DNA of 27,023 nt from SHZI01 sp964371995 (GTDB taxonomy: Bacteria > Pseudomonadota > Gammaproteobacteria > Steroidobacterales > GCA-2729495). Every line of letters starts with the position of its first letter. Position 1 is the first letter of the stretch. The translations under genes were made by a program, and so were the position numbers. Below the pieces are notes generated by a model. The model saw nothing but the letters and a program-made list of their open reading frames with translations. It did no database searches and was not told where the DNA came from. Where the stretch lies: positions 1 to 27,023 of the forward strand of contig CAYJPG010000031.1 of the NCBI GenBank assembly GCA_964371995.1, in the 5' to 3' direction. Of the stretch, positions 1 through 8,656 are shown in pieces.

Positions 1-324
1 CATCGCCGCCGGGTACACCGGCCAGTGCAGGTAATCGAAGTAGTGCAGGTTATAGCGCCACAGCTTCGAAGCATCGGCGGCGATCCAGTCGACTGCGTCC
101 GCCTGCAGCGGCCGGCTGCGGTTCAGAAAGGAAATCTCGGCAGCGCTGATGCCTGCCGGTACCACCGGTGGCGCAAAGGCCTGCGGGTGCAGATCGCCCC
201 GCGGCTGCAGGCCGCTGAGCTTCCGCGCACGCGGCGCCGGAATGATCCGGTAATACAACTGCCAGGCGATCTGCGACAGGCGCAGGTGACGCAGCGTTCG
301 CCAGTAAAGAGCGGGGCTGGTCAT
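1..324 (-). CDS. Heparinase II/III family protein, N-terminal part (runs off the window)
   Basis: An open frame of 108 codons starts at ATG 324 and is still open at base 1, so only the N-terminus is present. Residues near 9-20 (LRHLRLSQIAWQLYYR) and the later stretch KLWRYNLHYFDYLHW match the characteristic N-terminal domain of heparinase II/III-family proteins found in exopolysaccharide loci. Such proteins are predicted polysaccharide lyases that act on uronic-acid-containing polymers, usually outside the cytoplasm; here that is inference, because the catalytic domain lies beyond the edge. The ATG overlaps the TGA of the upstream oxidoreductase remnant (ATGA), which indicates translational coupling as the last visible gene of the minus-strand operon starting at 5583. 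The start is well supported by this overlap and by family similarity at residue 1. Confidence 0.8.
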   Translation of the reverse strand, partial: MTSPALYWRTLRHLRLSQIAWQLYYRIIPAPRARKLSGLQPRGDLHPQAFAPPVVPAGISAAEISFLNRSRPLQADAVDWIAADASKLWRYNLHYFDYLHWPVYPAAM

Positions 325-449
325 GCGCCCGCGTGCATGGCCTCGACTGCCGCAGCCCGGATACAGAACTGGCCCCCACACAGAGCCGGCGCGGGGACGT
401 CGTCGATCGTAGTGACGCCATTTCCAAGGTTTTGCAGGATCTGTTTCAC
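321..449 (-). pseudogene. Remnant of a bi-domain zinc-dehydrogenase/Gfo-Idh-MocA oxidoreductase (42 codons)
   Basis: This short frame starts at GTG 449, after a GAGG ribosome site and 10 bases past the flippase stop, and ends with TGA at 321-323. Its first 30 residues (VKQILQNLGNGVTTIDDVPA onward, then GGQFCIR) match the start of the long (about 700 residue) bi-domain oxidoreductases that commonly sit next to heparinase genes in polysaccharide loci. The last dozen residues (AAAVEAMHAGA) do not continue that N-terminus and could be the end of the same protein. The simplest reading is an in-frame internal deletion that kept both ends and the ATGA coupling to the heparinase. A collapsed assembly is the alternative. 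The product as written would have no catalytic domain. Confidence 0.6.
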
Positions 450-459
450 GTAAAAGCCT

Positions 460-1935
460 CTATCGTCCAGCAGGAATACTTGATGGCCCGGTTCTGCCCA
501 TCCATACGGTCATGACCAGCAAGACCGGCATCAGCGCCAGCACGTTGGCAATAATGCTCAATACAAGCAACGACACGCTACCGATCGAACCGGCATTTTT
601 TGCAAGCAGAAGTGCGCCATTCACCACGACCAGCAGGACCCCGGCGAGCACTCCGCGGGGCAAAAACGGCTGAAACGCACTGCGCCGCATTTCCAGGCCC
701 GATATTGCCAGACGCACCGTCATGAGCAGCATCAGCACCTGGCTCAGGATGATCGCCCATGATGCCTCTGCCAGGCCATAGTCACGTACTGCCCAAGTAC
801 CCGCAATCATCACCGCTGCCGCGATGGCCCGCCGACCAGCCAGTGCATAGACATCGCCACGGGCAATATTCAGTGAATCACAGATCTGGGTACAGGTACG
901 CAGCGCGGTACCCACACACAACACCTGAAAAACAAGCACCGCACCGGACCAGCCACTGCCGTACACCGTACTGATAATGAAATCAGCATTGACTGCCTGG
1001 ATCAGTCCAAATGCCATCATCAGAACGAATGCGCCAGTCATCAGGGCGAGAAACTGCGTGCCAACCCGGACACGATCTGTCAGTCCGCGCGATACGATCG
1101 GAAAATAGACGGCCGAAACCACAGTGCTGATGTACTGGGCCGGCAAATTTGCCAGTTGACTGCCCAGATAGAACTGCCCGAGTTGCGCCTGGCCCATAAA
1201 GCGGCCAATCAGCAGCGGCGCGCTCTGCGAAGCAATCCACAGCCAGAACCGGTCCTGCGTCAGCCCAAAACCGAAGTGCGCAAGGTCCCTGATGGCAGTC
1301 GCTTCCCAGCGTGGCCGGATACTCACCGGAACAAGGATCGCCAGCATGATGAACTTGACGAGTACCCGCCCCACTGCTGCCGCAACCAGCGCCCACACCC
1401 CGGCACCAAGCAATGCCAGACCAACCGCCGGCAAGGCATAGCCCAGCACGGAGGTGACAAGGTTTACCCGAAACAGGGCAGCGAAACCCATATTCCTCTG
1501 TAACAAGCCCTCGAGAACCCCGCAGGTACCAGACAGCAGCGCACTGAGGCCTAGCACCACGACGACGATGCCGAGGCCGGGCATATTGAAAAATGACTGC
1601 AGTGGAAAAGCGCTAACTGCGAGCGCAGCGTAACAACCGGCCCCAACCAGCAGCGCGACAGCCATCGCCGCACTGATAACGCTGGCCGACAACTCCTTGC
1701 GCTGGACGATTGCCGAGCCGATCCCGCCCTCGGCAATGACCTGCATGAAGGTGATGGGAATATTTGCCGCCGCGATCAGGCCGAAGTCATCTGATGACAG
1801 CAGCCTGGCCAGCACTGCGGTCACGCCAAACTGCGCCACCGCCTGACTGAGCATCGACATGCCCTGCCACGACAGATGCCCGGCCACGCGCCGCCCGGCA
1901 CTATGCGTCGATTCATCCCCTGACGGGAGACTCAA
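460..1935 (-). CDS. Oligosaccharide flippase, Wzx/WzxC type
   Basis: This 491-residue protein is hydrophobic throughout with about 12-14 predicted membrane helices, the size and pattern of the polysaccharide exporters of the MATE/MVF (MOP) superfamily. The first helix region (SWQGMSMLSQAVAQFG, followed by LARLLSSDDFGLIA) is typical of the WzxC-like branch. Its expected role is to flip lipid-linked repeat units across the inner membrane. The start is a TTG at 1935 that overlaps the HisF stop as TTGA; the next in-frame ATG (residue 26) would cut into the first helix, so TTG is preferred. It is one of two flippases in the window; being fused to the acetamidino-sugar genes, it probably handles the unit they modify (inference). 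Confidence 0.88.
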   Translation of the reverse strand: MSLPSGDESTHSAGRRVAGHLSWQGMSMLSQAVAQFGVTAVLARLLSSDDFGLIAAANIPITFMQVIAEGGIGSAIVQRKELSASVISAAMAVALLVGAGCYAALAVSAFPLQSFFNMPGLGIVVVVLGLSALLSGTCGVLEGLLQRNMGFAALFRVNLVTSVLGYALPAVGLALLGAGVWALVAAAVGRVLVKFIMLAILVPVSIRPRWEATAIRDLAHFGFGLTQDRFWLWIASQSAPLLIGRFMGQAQLGQFYLGSQLANLPAQYISTVVSAVYFPIVSRGLTDRVRVGTQFLALMTGAFVLMMAFGLIQAVNADFIISTVYGSGWSGAVLVFQVLCVGTALRTCTQICDSLNIARGDVYALAGRRAIAAAVMIAGTWAVRDYGLAEASWAIILSQVLMLLMTVRLAISGLEMRRSAFQPFLPRGVLAGVLLVVVNGALLLAKNAGSIGSVSLLVLSIIANVLALMPVLLVMTVWMGRTGPSSIPAGR

Positions 1936-2708
1936 GTGCTGCGACCTGCACTCGCGACCAGCGCATCCTTGTCGGCGCGCGCCGGATAGCTGATCAGGAC
2001 TGCGCGGTAAACGCCCTTGAAAACAAAGAAACTTCCGGCCGATGCACCGATGGTGCCAAATTTCCCGATCAGCTCACCGATGTCCTTCAGCGACCCGGCA
2101 CCACCAAGCACCGTGATCGGCACCGACACCGCCGCCCTGATCAAAGCCGCCAGATCGAGATCGTAGCCCTTCATCATGCCGTCATTGTCGATTGAATTGA
2201 CCACGATCTCACCAGCGCCAAGCTCAGCTGCGCGTCGCGCCAGGTCAACGGCCTGGATGCCGGTAGCCTGCGTGCCGTTGCGGGTATGGACCTCATAGCC
2301 CCTGGCGGTTTTCTTTACATCGATGATCACGACAACGCTCTGTCGGCCAACCACATCGGCCATGCCGCGAATGAGGTCCGGATCATCAACAGCTGCTGAT
2401 GAGATGGCTACCTTTTCGACACCAAGCCCAATGATCTTCTCGGCCTGTTCGACCGTCTTTACACCGCCGCCATAGCACAGTGGCATACGACACTCGGCAG
2501 CGAGATTGCGGATCATCGTGTAATCGGGTTCGCGCCCGGCGACCGTCGCATCGATGTCGAGCACTACCAGTTCGTCGACTTCCTTTTCGTTGTAGATACG
2601 TACCGCATTGATCGGGTCGCCGACATATTTCGGCTGCGCGAAACGCTGGGTCTTCACCAATCCGCTCTTGTGAACGAGCAGGCAGGGAATCAGTCTGGGT
2701 CTCAGCAT
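1932..2708 (-). CDS. hisF: HisF-like synthase subunit for acetamidino sugar modification (AglZ/HisF2 type)
   Basis: A 258-residue TIM-barrel protein of the HisF family. In true HisF, Asp11 and Asp130 are the catalytic acids. Here Asp130 is kept (VVVIIDVKK) but position 11 is leucine (IPCLLVHKSG), as in the paralogues of surface-polysaccharide loci. Those paralogues are known, with HisH and WbpG, to help supply ammonia for turning an N-acetyl group of a sugar into an acetamidino group. The gene starts three bases after the HisH stop, and the amidotransferase lies directly upstream of HisH. No other histidine genes are near. The phosphate-binding GG and GS regions (CYGGGVK, LGGAGS) remain. The symbol marks family membership only; a histidine role is unlikely. 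Confidence 0.9.
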   Translation of the reverse strand: MLRPRLIPCLLVHKSGLVKTQRFAQPKYVGDPINAVRIYNEKEVDELVVLDIDATVAGREPDYTMIRNLAAECRMPLCYGGGVKTVEQAEKIIGLGVEKVAISSAAVDDPDLIRGMADVVGRQSVVVIIDVKKTARGYEVHTRNGTQATGIQAVDLARRAAELGAGEIVVNSIDNDGMMKGYDLDLAALIRAAVSVPITVLGGAGSLKDIGELIGKFGTIGASAGSFFVFKGVYRAVLISYPARADKDALVASAGRST

Positions 2709-2711
2709 CGG

Positions 2712-3326
2712 TTACAGCCCGGCAAAATTCTTGAGGAGCTGGATGCCCCACTGGTGGCTCTTTTCCGGGTGAAACTGCACTCCATAGACGTTGCGCTCAC
2801 GCACGCTGGAGGCATAGACCCCGTTGTAGTCGGTGGTCGCAAGCACATTCCGGTCCGCACAGGGTGCGAAATAGTACGAATGCAGGAAGTAGAACCTGGC
2901 TCCCGTATCAAGGCCACGAAACAGTCCATCGGTTTCGCGCGGCATCACATCGTTCCAGCCCATGTGCGGCAGCGATACAGGAACTCCCGGCCCAGGATCG
3001 GCAAAGCGATGCACCTCGGCATCAATCCAGCCCAGGCCATCGAGTACGCCCTCATCGCTGCGCCTCGCCAGCATCTGCATGCCGACACAGATACCCAGCA
3101 CCGGCGTGCCGCGACCGATGACCGACTCCTGCAAGGCCTCACGCATCCCCGACTCGTTGAGCCGGGTCATGGCCCAGTCAAACGCACCGACGCCAGGCAG
3201 GACTATCCGTTCCGCGCCACGCACTTCCTCCGCAGTCGAAGCCACCAGGTGCGGGATGCCGAGCTTCTTGTAGATATTGCTGAATGCCTGAACGTTGCCG
3301 AGGCCGTAATTGACGATCGCAATCAT
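2712..3326 (-). CDS. hisH: HisH-like glutamine amidotransferase subunit for acetamidino sugar modification
   Basis: A 204-residue class I glutamine amidotransferase. The nucleophile elbow GICVGMQ places the catalytic cysteine at residue 80, and FHPEKS gives His186 and Glu188, so the Cys-His-Glu triad is complete. Length and the N-terminal start (MIAIVNYGLGN) are those of HisH. It should hydrolyse glutamine and pass ammonia through the HisF-like partner encoded three bases downstream. Its ATG overlaps the stop of the WbpG-type gene (ATGA). The three-gene coupling matches the wbpG-hisH2-hisF2 arrangement known from Pseudomonas O-antigen loci, so it is assigned to sugar acetamidino formation. 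Confidence 0.92.
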   Translation of the reverse strand: MIAIVNYGLGNVQAFSNIYKKLGIPHLVASTAEEVRGAERIVLPGVGAFDWAMTRLNESGMREALQESVIGRGTPVLGICVGMQMLARRSDEGVLDGLGWIDAEVHRFADPGPGVPVSLPHMGWNDVMPRETDGLFRGLDTGARFYFLHSYYFAPCADRNVLATTDYNGVYASSVRERNVYGVQFHPEKSHQWGIQLLKNFAGL

Positions 3327-4471
3327 CGCTTGCCGCCACGCTCTACACCGAGCAGGCGCAACACTTGCGCACCGAGCGCATAGATACTCTGCTGCGACCG
3401 GTAATCCTTGTAGGATTTGTTCGGCGCATCCATGTAACCCTGCAACTCGGACACCGGAATACCCAGCTTTGTCGCCACGTACTCGAACTCCTGTCGCGCA
3501 GTCTCCTCGTCCAGTGGCGGGCCGGACAGTTTTTCCAGTGCCTCATCGCGCGTCATCTGGCCGGTAACGATCAAACTCGAATACTGTACGCGCCGCGTGT
3601 CGTAACCAAACTTCCGCGGCAGCCAGTAGCCTTCGTAAAAGCGGGTGAAGCGCGACTCGAAATGCTTCTGCGGGTAGGGCTGCCAGCCAAACTTTTCAAT
3701 CAACAGCTTCATCGCATCAGCCTTGTGATACGGCACGTGATTGAGCGGCGTAACGACACTTATGCCCTTTATGTATTTGAGATAGACCTTGTGGCGAAGA
3801 ATGCTGGTAGTGGGAAAGTTGACCAGCGGCCTCGCGCCAAATTTGCGGTGAATATCGCGCAGCTGAATTGAGTCCGACTGGTAGTACATCCACTCAACCG
3901 GATTCCTGATACATTCGGTTGAATAATTGGCGCCGGTCAGGATGTACTTGACACCGTTCTCCTCGGCAAACTTGTACATCGTCGCGAAAAAGGCGTGATC
4001 CTGAGGGGTGTCGATGTGCGGCACGCCGGACTTGAAGAACGCCAGCTGCAGATCGCGCATTTCCTCCCAGTCGATGACCTCGGTGTAGAGGTCAAGATCG
4101 AGCTTGTCGACCAGCTTCTCGATGTTATTGACTGCCTCCTGCGAGTTCCAGCCTGCATCGACATGAAAAACCAGTGGCCGCAGCCCGAGTTCCTCCTTGG
4201 CAATCCACGTCAGGTAGGAGCTGTCGATACCACCGCTCATGCCGATAATGCAGTCAAAGTCCTTGCCGGCACCCGCCTGTCTGATCTTCGCGACGATCGC
4301 ATCCAGCTCGGCACGTCCTCGCGCATCCGTATGCCAGTTCGGCTTGATGGTCTGATAGAAAGTCCTGCAGTGATCGCATACGCCCTTGTCGTCAAAGGTG
4401 ATACGAGCATCGGTTGTGTCCATCACACAATTGCTGCAGATCCTGTATTCGGTTTCCATCACTGCGTTCAC
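3323..4471 (-). CDS. wbpG: N-acetyl sugar amidotransferase (WbpG/PseA-type)
   Basis: A 382-residue ATP-pyrophosphatase enzyme. The PP-loop SGGIDS is at residues 79-84, and two CxxC pairs (Cys12/Cys15 and Cys32/Cys35) form a probable zinc site at the N-terminus; both features define the N-acetyl sugar amidotransferase family (TIGR03573). The family adenylates an N-acetyl group on a nucleotide-linked sugar and uses ammonia from the HisH/HisF pair to make the acetamidino derivative. The substrate cannot be read from the window, because no genes for pseudaminic, legionaminic or diacetamido-uronic acid synthesis are present. The ATG overlaps the upstream glycosyltransferase stop by four bases and the 3' end overlaps HisH, so the three subunits should be made together. 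Confidence 0.9.
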   Translation of the reverse strand: MNAVMETEYRICSNCVMDTTDARITFDDKGVCDHCRTFYQTIKPNWHTDARGRAELDAIVAKIRQAGAGKDFDCIIGMSGGIDSSYLTWIAKEELGLRPLVFHVDAGWNSQEAVNNIEKLVDKLDLDLYTEVIDWEEMRDLQLAFFKSGVPHIDTPQDHAFFATMYKFAEENGVKYILTGANYSTECIRNPVEWMYYQSDSIQLRDIHRKFGARPLVNFPTTSILRHKVYLKYIKGISVVTPLNHVPYHKADAMKLLIEKFGWQPYPQKHFESRFTRFYEGYWLPRKFGYDTRRVQYSSLIVTGQMTRDEALEKLSGPPLDEETARQEFEYVATKLGIPVSELQGYMDAPNKSYKDYRSQQSIYALGAQVLRLLGVERGGKR

Positions 4472-5583
4472 GCACAGACCGCCCGGGGGAATATCTCCTG
4501 ATAGACCTTCTGCATGGACAACTTCTGATCAAACATTTCAAGCGCCTCGCGTGACGGCACATAGGGCTTCTGAACGCGCGTACGGGCCGCTTCCAGCGCA
4601 TCGCGTAACCACGTAGCCGAGTGTGGATCGACGATCATCACGCGGGCCTTCATGCATTCCGGCAGCTGGCCAATCCAGGCGCTGTCAATCGCCGCAACCA
4701 TGCATCCGGAGAATATCGCTTCGTAGACACTGCGCGGTGATGAGTCACTCAGCGGAATCGACACTACGAGCAGTGCGGAACGCAGCAGGCGATACAGATC
4801 AGGGCGAGACAGGCGGCCCAGATCGCGATCGGCGGCAATAAACTTGTCGGCAATTGCTTTCCGGTACTCTTCCCCATCGAAGGGATAACAGAAGTCGATG
4901 GGCACACCGGGCAGAGTCCTGTTACGCGCATCGAGCAGCAGGTCGATCTGGTAGTTGGGCACGATGCCGCGCATTGAAACAATGCGGTCACGAACCACGG
5001 ACGCATCACCCGTCTCACCCATCGCATCGATATCGATGCCATTCTGAACCACGACCGAGTCCAGATCGAACAACTCCCTGAGACATCGCTGCATGGCTAC
5101 CGAATCCACAGTAATGCAAGCTGCGCGTTCAAACGCATAGCGGGCAAAGGCATGATAGAAGCGGGACCGGTACGGCCGGGCCAGCACCTCACTGCCTTGC
5201 GGCGTCGCTACGTAACGACAACCAGAGGCACGCGCCATGGCGATATAGTAGGTCGAATGGGCGTGAATGACCGACTGCGGATATTTCCTGACCACACGGC
5301 TGAGCAGGAACGCCTGCAAAGGCAGCAGGAGCAACTTGAGCAGGTTGCGCCAGATATCGCCAAGCCGCGACTGCTTGCGCAACAGTAGCCAGTCGATGAC
5401 CAGCAGACGTTCGACGCGGTCGCCGGGGCGTATGAGCCGGTCGAACGACTCCCCTTCGATCAGGTCGGTGACGATCACAGGTGGCGGATCCGGCTGCAAT
5501 CGCTGAGCGCTGCGGAACCAGTCCATGGTGTGGTAACAGCGCCCGTTACCAAGAAACAATACCTGTAATCCGCCCGTATTCAT
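4468..5583 (-). CDS. Glycosyltransferase, GT-B fold, family 4-like
   Basis: A 371-residue GT-B type enzyme. The N-terminal half begins VLFLGNGRCYHTMDWF and contains IHAHSTYYIAMARASGCRYVATPQGSE, the usual acceptor-domain pattern. The C-terminal half has SDSSPRSVYEAIFSGCMVAAI, the nucleotide-sugar binding region of GT4 enzymes with its conserved Glu. A short hydrophobic stretch near residues 83-97 may dock the enzyme to the inner membrane. It is the first gene of the minus-strand operon leading to the acetamidino genes, flippase and heparinase, so it may transfer the modified sugar or a neighbour in the repeat unit (inference). Donor and acceptor are unknown. Confidence 0.82.
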   Translation of the reverse strand: MNTGGLQVLFLGNGRCYHTMDWFRSAQRLQPDPPPVIVTDLIEGESFDRLIRPGDRVERLLVIDWLLLRKQSRLGDIWRNLLKLLLLPLQAFLLSRVVRKYPQSVIHAHSTYYIAMARASGCRYVATPQGSEVLARPYRSRFYHAFARYAFERAACITVDSVAMQRCLRELFDLDSVVVQNGIDIDAMGETGDASVVRDRIVSMRGIVPNYQIDLLLDARNRTLPGVPIDFCYPFDGEEYRKAIADKFIAADRDLGRLSRPDLYRLLRSALLVVSIPLSDSSPRSVYEAIFSGCMVAAIDSAWIGQLPECMKARVMIVDPHSATWLRDALEAARTRVQKPYVPSREALEMFDQKLSMQKVYQEIFPRAVCA

Positions 5584-5637
5584 GATCTGAGATCGGGTGC
5601 CCCACGGCCCGCTTTCCGATCCTGTATCTTAGTTCCT
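5584..5637. promoter_or_regulatory. Short divergent spacer between the acetamidino operon and a plus-strand glycosyltransferase
   Basis: Only 54 bases separate the ATG at 5583 (minus) from the ATG at 5638 (plus), so promoters for both directions must lie here or inside the genes. On the plus strand a -10-like TATCTT sits at 5625-5630, directly before the start, with no Shine-Dalgarno sequence and no good -35 box. If real it would make a nearly leaderless transcript. No clear minus-strand promoter was found. Confidence 0.25.
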
Positions 5638-6762
5638 ATGCCGCAAAAGAAAGTCGTGCTGTTTATCGATTCCCTGGAAAATGGTGGCGCGCAACGCCAG
5701 ATCGTTGTATTGGCAAACGTGCTTCATGAGCGCGGCTACGAGGTGACCCTCCTCACCTACTACCCCGGCGACCAGTTGAGCCAGTTCCTGGTTTCTGACC
5801 GCATCCGGCGCGTACTGGTACCCCGGCATTCTAAGTACGATCCAGGCTATTTTCTGCGTCTTTACCGATATTTAAGAAAGAAACGTCCGGATTGCCTGAT
5901 CAGCTACCTGTCGACGCCCAATTTCTGGGCACGGGTCACAGGTCGCCCGGCGGGCATACCCCGGATCATCACCTCCGAACGCAACATAAACCTTGGCGAG
6001 CGCCGTTCGGTCGCAATGCTCGAACGCCTGCTTGCACCCCTGTCAGATGCGATAGTCGTGAATTCGCAGGAGGGACGGCGCCGACTGATTGCACTGGGCA
6101 TTGACGCGCGGCACCTGCAGGTTATCCATAACGGTGTGGACTGCATCCACTTTTCCCGTCAGCCTCCGGCCGCCACTGGTGCGCTGCGCACAGCGCTTGG
6201 TGTCAGCACTGATGAGCTGCTTGTCCTTCTACCCGGGCGGATGGAGACCCAAAAGAACCACCGGCTGCTGGTTGAGGCCGTCCTCGGCCTGGGCGTCGGT
6301 GCCATCCGACTCAAGGTGGCGTTTGCCGGCAACGAATTTGACACTGCGATCAGAACCGAAATCGGCGCGAGCATCGTCGCTGCGAATGCTGCAGATCGCT
6401 TCCTGTTCCTCGGCCCGCGGGCGGACATGCCCCTGCTCTATAGCGCTGCGGACGTGGTCGTGCTGCCGTCCCTCTGGGAAGGCTTTCCCAACGCGATCAT
6501 CGAGGCAATGGCCTGTGGCACACCCGTGATCGCCTCAGATATTGCAGACAATGCGCTGATTATCCGGCACGGTGTCACCGGTTACCTGTTCGAATCGAAG
6601 AGCGCCAGCGGGCTTTCCGCTGTGCTTCAGACAGTATTGGGAACGTCCATGGAGGAACGACGCGAAATGGGCGTGCGGGCTGCACAAAGCATCGCCGCTC
6701 TTTGTTCGCTCGAGGCATTCGGCGACCGGTATTGCGCGCTGATTGAGTCGCAGCCGGAATAG
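5638..6762 (+). CDS. Glycosyltransferase family 4 protein
   Basis: A 374-residue GT4 enzyme with both Rossmann-like domains. The N-terminus VLFIDSLENGGAQRQIVVLAN carries the GGA(Q)R acceptor-domain signature. VIHNGVD begins the linker, LLPGRMETQKNH opens the donor domain, and LPSLWEGFPNAIIEAMACGT contains the E-x7-E donor-site motif near residues 280-290. The enzyme should transfer a sugar from a nucleotide donor to a lipid-linked intermediate at the cytoplasmic membrane face. It is the only plus-strand gene in this half of the locus and ends exactly where the convergent AsnB gene ends (6762/6763), so no terminator fits between them. The start is fixed by the family N-terminus although no ribosome site is seen. 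Confidence 0.88.
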   Translation: MPQKKVVLFIDSLENGGAQRQIVVLANVLHERGYEVTLLTYYPGDQLSQFLVSDRIRRVLVPRHSKYDPGYFLRLYRYLRKKRPDCLISYLSTPNFWARVTGRPAGIPRIITSERNINLGERRSVAMLERLLAPLSDAIVVNSQEGRRRLIALGIDARHLQVIHNGVDCIHFSRQPPAATGALRTALGVSTDELLVLLPGRMETQKNHRLLVEAVLGLGVGAIRLKVAFAGNEFDTAIRTEIGASIVAANAADRFLFLGPRADMPLLYSAADVVVLPSLWEGFPNAIIEAMACGTPVIASDIADNALIIRHGVTGYLFESKSASGLSAVLQTVLGTSMEERREMGVRAAQSIAALCSLEAFGDRYCALIESQPE

Positions 6763-8637
6763 TCACAATTTTGGCTGGCCCTGCCGTTTCTGGTCTTCGG
6801 CCCAAGCCTGGTACATCAAAATCACCCACAAGGGATCACGCCAGTTGTAACTGCCGGAGACATGCTGCGCCCAGCGTTTGCGGATCAGTTTTACCGGTAG
6901 CTGCCCGGACTCACGCAGACGCGGCTCGGCGAGCAACTCCTCCGCCCATTCACGCAATGGTCCGCGGAGCCAGCGACCGATAGGTACGTTAAAGCCCATT
7001 TTCGGCCGTTCCGTGATGGCACGCGGAACGTACTTGTCGAGGACCTCCCGCAGGATCCACTTGCCGCGCATATAGCGGATTTTCATCCGCGGCGGCAGGG
7101 AGTATGCGAATTCAACAACCCGATGATCAAGCAAGGGTATGCGCGTTTCCAGGCTGACGCTCATTGCGGCCCGGTCGACCTTGCAGAGCACCTCACCCGG
7201 CAGAAAGGTCTGCGCGTCAAAATGCGCCATACGCTCATGCGAACTGCGTGTTGCAAGATCCGCGTCGAACTCAAGCACACCCGGATCTATACCGGGCCAT
7301 TGGGACACCAACGCGCGGTACAGCTCGACTTCGCTGGTACTGCCAAGCACCTCCTTCAGCGCCGGATATCTGTCACGGACACGTGGTATCGACCCGGCGA
7401 TACCCGTCAGTACGCTGCGGGCTACAGGTGACAGCCTGCTCACAACAGACCAGTATCGGGCCGCACTCATATAGAGCGAATAACCGCAAAACAGCTCATC
7501 ACCGCCATCGCCGGACAGGGCAACAGTCACATGCTTGCGGGCCAATGCAGACATCAGGTGTGTCGGAATTGCTGATGCATCAGCGAATGGCTCGCCATAC
7601 ATCGCAGGCAGATGCGGAATAACACTCAACGCATCGTCTGGCGTCACAAACAGCTCGGTATGTTCGGTACCCAGATGGCGCGCAACCTCTAGCGCATGAG
7701 CACTCTCGTCATTTTTCTGGTCCATGAAACCAATCGTGAATGTCTTGATCGGCCGCGATGAACTGCTCTGCATCAATGCCGCAATCAGCGAGGAGTCGAT
7801 GCCACCGGAAAGAAAGGCACCCAGCGGGACGTCAGCAACCATTTGCAGGCGAACGGCGGCCGCGAGGCGCTCATCGAGCGCTGTCACTGCCTCACGATCG
7901 CTGCCATTAAAGGGATGCTCCCGACTCCTTACTGCCACCTCGGCAAGTGACCAGTAGGCGGCTGCCAGCGGCGGCGAGCCCACCGCCTGGTTTGCCGAAA
8001 GACGCAACATAGTGCCGGGTTTGAGTTTATGGATTCCGGCATATATGGAATACGGTGGCGGAATATACCCATGGCGCAAATACAGTCCGAGTGCGTCCGG
8101 CCACACAACAGGGGCGAACCCGGGATGACTTCTGAGCGCCTTCAATTCCGAGCCGAACAGAAACACATCACCCTGCCAGCCGTAGTAAAGCGGCTTCTCG
8201 CCTATACGATCGCGCGCCAGAAACAAGAACCGGTCAGTTCGATCCCACAGTGCGATCGCAAACATTCCCACTGATTTTTTCAGCGTCGCTTCGACACCCC
8301 AACACTCAATGGCCGCGAGCAGTGTTTCCGTATCGGAGTGGCCGCGCCAGGCATGTGCGCCCAGTTCCGCGCGCAACTCGAGGTGGTTGTAGATCTCGCC
8401 GTTGAACGACAGCACGTAGCGGCCGGAATCAGAGACCATGGGCTGATGGCCCGCCGCCGACAGATCTAGAATGGCGAGGCGCCGATGTCCAAGGGCAATA
8501 CCGGCATCACCGTCAACCCACTCTCCCGAGCTGTCCGGCCCGCGAGCAATGATGGCCGTTGCCATCGCCCGCACCAGCAGGGTTGCTTCCTGCGCCGGAA
8601 AGCCGGATGGACTGAAAAAGCCAGTTATGCCGCACAT
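6763..8637 (-). CDS. asnB: Asparagine synthase-like glutamine amidotransferase (AsnB family)
   Basis: A 624-residue two-domain enzyme. Cys2 follows the initiator Met (MCGITGF) and is the N-terminal nucleophile of the class II glutaminase domain, whose RRLAILDLS and NGEIYN motifs are present. The C-terminal synthetase domain has the PP-loop SGGIDSSLIAAL near residues 275-285 and SGDGGDELFCGY further on. AsnB makes asparagine from aspartate and glutamine; relatives inside polysaccharide loci are thought to amidate sugar carboxylates, and the context here favours that or a mixed role. It lies 19 bases after the O-antigen-ligase-like gene and is the last gene of that operon. Confidence 0.9.
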   Translation of the reverse strand: MCGITGFFSPSGFPAQEATLLVRAMATAIIARGPDSSGEWVDGDAGIALGHRRLAILDLSAAGHQPMVSDSGRYVLSFNGEIYNHLELRAELGAHAWRGHSDTETLLAAIECWGVEATLKKSVGMFAIALWDRTDRFLFLARDRIGEKPLYYGWQGDVFLFGSELKALRSHPGFAPVVWPDALGLYLRHGYIPPPYSIYAGIHKLKPGTMLRLSANQAVGSPPLAAAYWSLAEVAVRSREHPFNGSDREAVTALDERLAAAVRLQMVADVPLGAFLSGGIDSSLIAALMQSSSSRPIKTFTIGFMDQKNDESAHALEVARHLGTEHTELFVTPDDALSVIPHLPAMYGEPFADASAIPTHLMSALARKHVTVALSGDGGDELFCGYSLYMSAARYWSVVSRLSPVARSVLTGIAGSIPRVRDRYPALKEVLGSTSEVELYRALVSQWPGIDPGVLEFDADLATRSSHERMAHFDAQTFLPGEVLCKVDRAAMSVSLETRIPLLDHRVVEFAYSLPPRMKIRYMRGKWILREVLDKYVPRAITERPKMGFNVPIGRWLRGPLREWAEELLAEPRLRESGQLPVKLIRKRWAQHVSGSYNWRDPLWVILMYQAWAEDQKRQGQPKL

Positions 8638-8656
8638 GAATCTGAAGCTGCCCGGA

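Noticed and set aside
1932..3326. Histidine biosynthesis genes hisF and hisH
   Set aside because: No other his genes are present, HisF lacks Asp11, and both are coupled to a WbpG-type amidotransferase, so the sugar-modification role fits better.
2670..3383. A 237-codon plus-strand open frame opposite hisH
   Set aside because: It is a shadow of the HisH-like gene, which has an intact catalytic triad and coupled neighbours.
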